Translations under genes and position numbers: made by a program
The notes under the pieces: generated by a model
Told to the model about the DNA's origin: nothing
What the model saw: the letters and a program-made list of their open reading frames with translations, nothing else
Database searches by the model: none
Assembly: GCF_013410115.1 (NCBI RefSeq)
Contig: NZ_JACCCV010000002.1
Coordinates: 62,001-126,000, forward strand
Source of the DNA: Tunturiibacter gelidiferens
GTDB lineage: Bacteria; Acidobacteriota; Terriglobia; Terriglobales; Acidobacteriaceae
Reading direction: 5' to 3'
DNA length: 64,000 bases
In this document: positions 62,489-64,000 of the stretch, in pieces
Layout of the letters: every line of letters starts with the position of its first letter
Position numbering within the stretch: the first letter of the stretch is position 1

Positions 62489-63358
62489 TCAACGAAGAGA
62501 CAGCATCGTCTCTTCCTCGCCAGTCTTCAAAGCCAGTAGCATCCCCGCACCAGCCGCAAGCAGTACCACTCCGCAGATCACCCTCACCGTCAGCTCAGGC
62601 CGCATCAGAGCATAACTCTCCAGCAAGGTCAGCAACGGAATCACCAGGTACCGAGCAGCAAAACGCACCGGCATCATCTCCCGCAGCAACCACACCAGCA
62701 ACACCACCTCCGCAACATCCACCAGCGAAGAAAGCGACACCACCGAAGCCAACCTGCTCCACCGCCAAACGAACTCCTCCCTAACCGCACTGCAAACCAG
62801 CAGAAACACACCGTTACTCAGACCAACAACCGCGAGCGCCTCCGCCAGAGCCAACCCACGCAGCAGCCGATAGAGCCACACGCTCGACAAGCCAACCGAA
62901 ACCACCGCAAGACACACCGCACCCTGCATCAACCGCCCTCGAAGCGATCCGGAGAACTTTAGCGGCAGCAACAGCAGAAGCCCGCCGAGTCCGACCAAAG
63001 CCGGAACAAGAAACCGCCGGACTCCACGCTCCTCATCCCCCGCCGCAACCACCATCACCACAACCACAGGAACCATGGCAAACAACGCCGACCTGCTGAT
63101 CTCCGGCACACCGACCCGCGCCCACTCCCCCACCACCATGGGAACCCCAAAGAACCCCACCCCAGCCGCAGCCACCCGCAGCCCCACCCTCCCAAACCGA
63201 ACCCGGCCCCGCACCAACAAAAACGCAACGAACCCAATCAACCCGTAACGAAGCCCCTGCGACTCAAGCGCAGGCAAACCCTCGGTTCGAGGAACCACCC
63301 AGGACGTAGCCGACAATATACAAAGCGCTGCAAACGCAAGCCACACGCGTCTAACCAT
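62489..63358 (-). CDS. Integral membrane protein of unknown function, DMT-like
   Basis: 289 residues from ATG 63358 (MVRRVWLAFAALCILSATSW). The longer frame from 63412 was rejected because its first codons lie in the pnp terminator hairpin. The protein has about eight to ten membrane segments (for example LRYGLIGFVAFLLVRG, LFAMVPVVVVMVVA, FLVPALVGLGGLLLLLPL, LVIPLLTLLESYALM). The arrangement recalls EamA-type transporters, but no diagnostic motif is certain. It follows pnp on the same strand behind a terminator. Confidence 0.75.
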   Translation of the reverse strand: MVRRVWLAFAALCILSATSWVVPRTEGLPALESQGLRYGLIGFVAFLLVRGRVRFGRVGLRVAAAGVGFFGVPMVVGEWARVGVPEISRSALFAMVPVVVVMVVAAGDEERGVRRFLVPALVGLGGLLLLLPLKFSGSLRGRLMQGAVCLAVVSVGLSSVWLYRLLRGLALAEALAVVGLSNGVFLLVCSAVREEFVWRWSRLASVVSLSSLVDVAEVVLLVWLLREMMPVRFAARYLVIPLLTLLESYALMRPELTVRVICGVVLLAAGAGMLLALKTGEEETMLSLR

Positions 63359-63385
63359 CTCGACTCTCACCCAGAGACAGAAAGA

Positions 63386-63411
63386 CCGCGCGAAAGTGCG
63401 CGGTCTCTCCA
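63386..63411 (-). terminator. Terminator after pnp
   Basis: On the minus strand AGACCGCGCAC-tttc-GCGCGGTCT is followed by TTCTGTCTC, about 15 nt past the pnp stop codon. Confidence 0.75.
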
Positions 63412-63425
63412 TCCGTTACGGAACC

Positions 63426-64000
63426 TTACCGATTGCCGCCGCCCGAAGGAGGAGCACCGGACCCAGAGCCCGGTCGACGACCGCCGCGACGACGTCTTCC
63501 GCCACCTGGCCGCCGCTGCCCACCAGGTCCATTCGGCCCCGGAGCTCCGCCCGCCTGGACAGGAACAGCGCCCTCCTCGCGGTTGAAGTTAGGCTCTTCC
63601 GTCGACTCGTCACCATCATCGTCGAAGTCCTCACCGTCATCGTCGCTCCCGGCAACATCACCGACAACAACGTCTTGACGACCCTGTCCACCGGCTGCGA
63701 CGCCGCCTCCATCCGTACCAATCTGACCTGGCTCCGGAAGACCAAGCTTGGCGCGCTGTTCACGCAAAACAGCTTTTCTGGAAAGTTTGATCCGATTCCC
63801 TTCTATCGCAAGAACCTTCACCAGAATCTGATCGCCTTCGCGAAGTTCATCCTTCACTTCCTTCACGCGATGCTCTGCAATCTCGGAGACATGCAGAAGA
63901 CCATCGGTTCCGGGGAAGATCTCGACAAACGCCCCAAACTCCGCAAGACGAACCACCTTCCCGAGATAGGTCTTCCCAATCTCAGGCACAGCAGTCAGAT
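63426..64000 (-). CDS. pnp: Polyribonucleotide nucleotidyltransferase, C-terminal part (cut by window edge)
   Basis: The last 191 residues of PNPase, with the N-terminal catalytic cores beyond position 64000. The frame is open to the edge and reads LTAVPEIGKTYLGKVVRLAEF, the start of the S1 RNA-binding domain, followed by IFPGTDGLLHVSEIAEHRV and GNRIKLSRKAVL. The KH domain would lie just upstream. After S1 comes a long tail: an acidic Asp/Glu/Gly stretch (SDDDGEDFDDDGDE), then a Gly/Arg/Pro-rich end (RRPGGGRRRRGGRRPG) that could bind RNA. PNPase degrades RNA 3' to 5' with phosphate. The tail is longer than in E. coli. Confidence 0.9.
   Translation of the reverse strand, partial: LTAVPEIGKTYLGKVVRLAEFGAFVEIFPGTDGLLHVSEIAEHRVKEVKDELREGDQILVKVLAIEGNRIKLSRKAVLREQRAKLGLPEPGQIGTDGGGVAAGGQGRQDVVVGDVAGSDDDGEDFDDDGDESTEEPNFNREEGAVPVQAGGAPGPNGPGGQRRPGGGRRRRGGRRPGSGSGAPPSGGGNR

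Noticed and set aside
63359-63412. 18-residue N-terminal extension of the membrane protein from ATG 63412
   Set aside because: These codons fall in the pnp terminator hairpin and have no ribosome binding site; the ATG at 63358 begins a normal hydrophobic N-terminus.
1-64000. CRISPR arrays, tRNA and rRNA genes, insertion sequences
   Set aside because: No regularly spaced repeats, no T-arm-like GGTTCGA sequence in a cloverleaf context, no rRNA signatures and no transposase frame were found by reading.

Overview
The window is high-GC DNA with strongly C-rich coding strands, tightly packed with chromosomal genes. Gene content points to the Acidobacteriota (Terriglobia; Granulicella/Edaphobacter/Terriglobus-like). 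This rests on SBBP-repeat, DUF3300 and MshEN-type proteins, a membrane pyrophosphatase, recurring intergenic G-rich motifs and overall codon style. It is an inference from protein families, not a 16S identification. No rRNA, tRNA, CRISPR array or recognisable transposase was found.

Layout. 1-20.4 kb: housekeeping and envelope genes. These are the N-terminal part of a K+-independent-type H+-pyrophosphatase (runs off the left edge), a secreted subtilase, a small secreted coiled-coil protein, a MscS channel, a DUF255/thioredoxin-fold protein, a TolC-type outer membrane protein, truA with an M20 peptidase, a secreted esterase, a proline-rich secreted protein, a DUF1059 protein, a YtcJ-type amidohydrolase with a DMT transporter, and a DegP/HtrA protease. 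20.5-21.0 kb: a peptidoglycan-binding-domain protein.

21.1-44.7 kb: one continuous minus-strand flagellar region. Read in transcription order it runs: OmpR-type regulator, an 87-residue histidine-kinase dimerisation-like mini-protein, a sigma-54 activator without a DNA-binding domain, terminator, flgB-flgC-fliE-fliF-fliG-fliH-fliI-fliJ-fliK-flgD-flgE-fliL-fliN-like-fliO-fliP-fliQ-fliR-flhB-flhA-fliA-fliM-fliN, then an MshEN-domain protein with Cys pairs. It encodes the export gate, C-ring, MS-ring, proximal rod, hook and the flagellar sigma factor. Flagellin, stator, distal rod, L/P rings and flhF/flhG are not here and must lie elsewhere if the organism swims.

44.9-64 kb: a MetX-like hydrolase, lexA, an orphan efflux adaptor, a DUF4097-like protein, a HAD phosphatase, a FAD monooxygenase, a histidine phosphatase and uvrB. 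A visibly AT-richer two-gene cassette of unknown function (53.8-55.4 kb) follows, then a 3-methyladenine glycosylase gene with no usable start codon, a DUF3300 protein, a dienelactone hydrolase, a large SBBP-repeat secreted protein, two proteins of unknown role, and the 3' end of pnp (runs off the right edge).

The strongest unexpected signal is a small palindromic repeat present three times between 7.5 and 11.6 kb. One copy is intergenic. The other two sit in frame inside truA and inside the M20 peptidase gene, read in the same frame in both, and the stem bases co-vary between copies. Other points of interest are the unusual flagellar regulatory trio, an 11-bp perfect inverted repeat that encloses the flgB ribosome binding site and start codon, an extra domain inserted into the hook protein, and the two-gene low-GC cassette.
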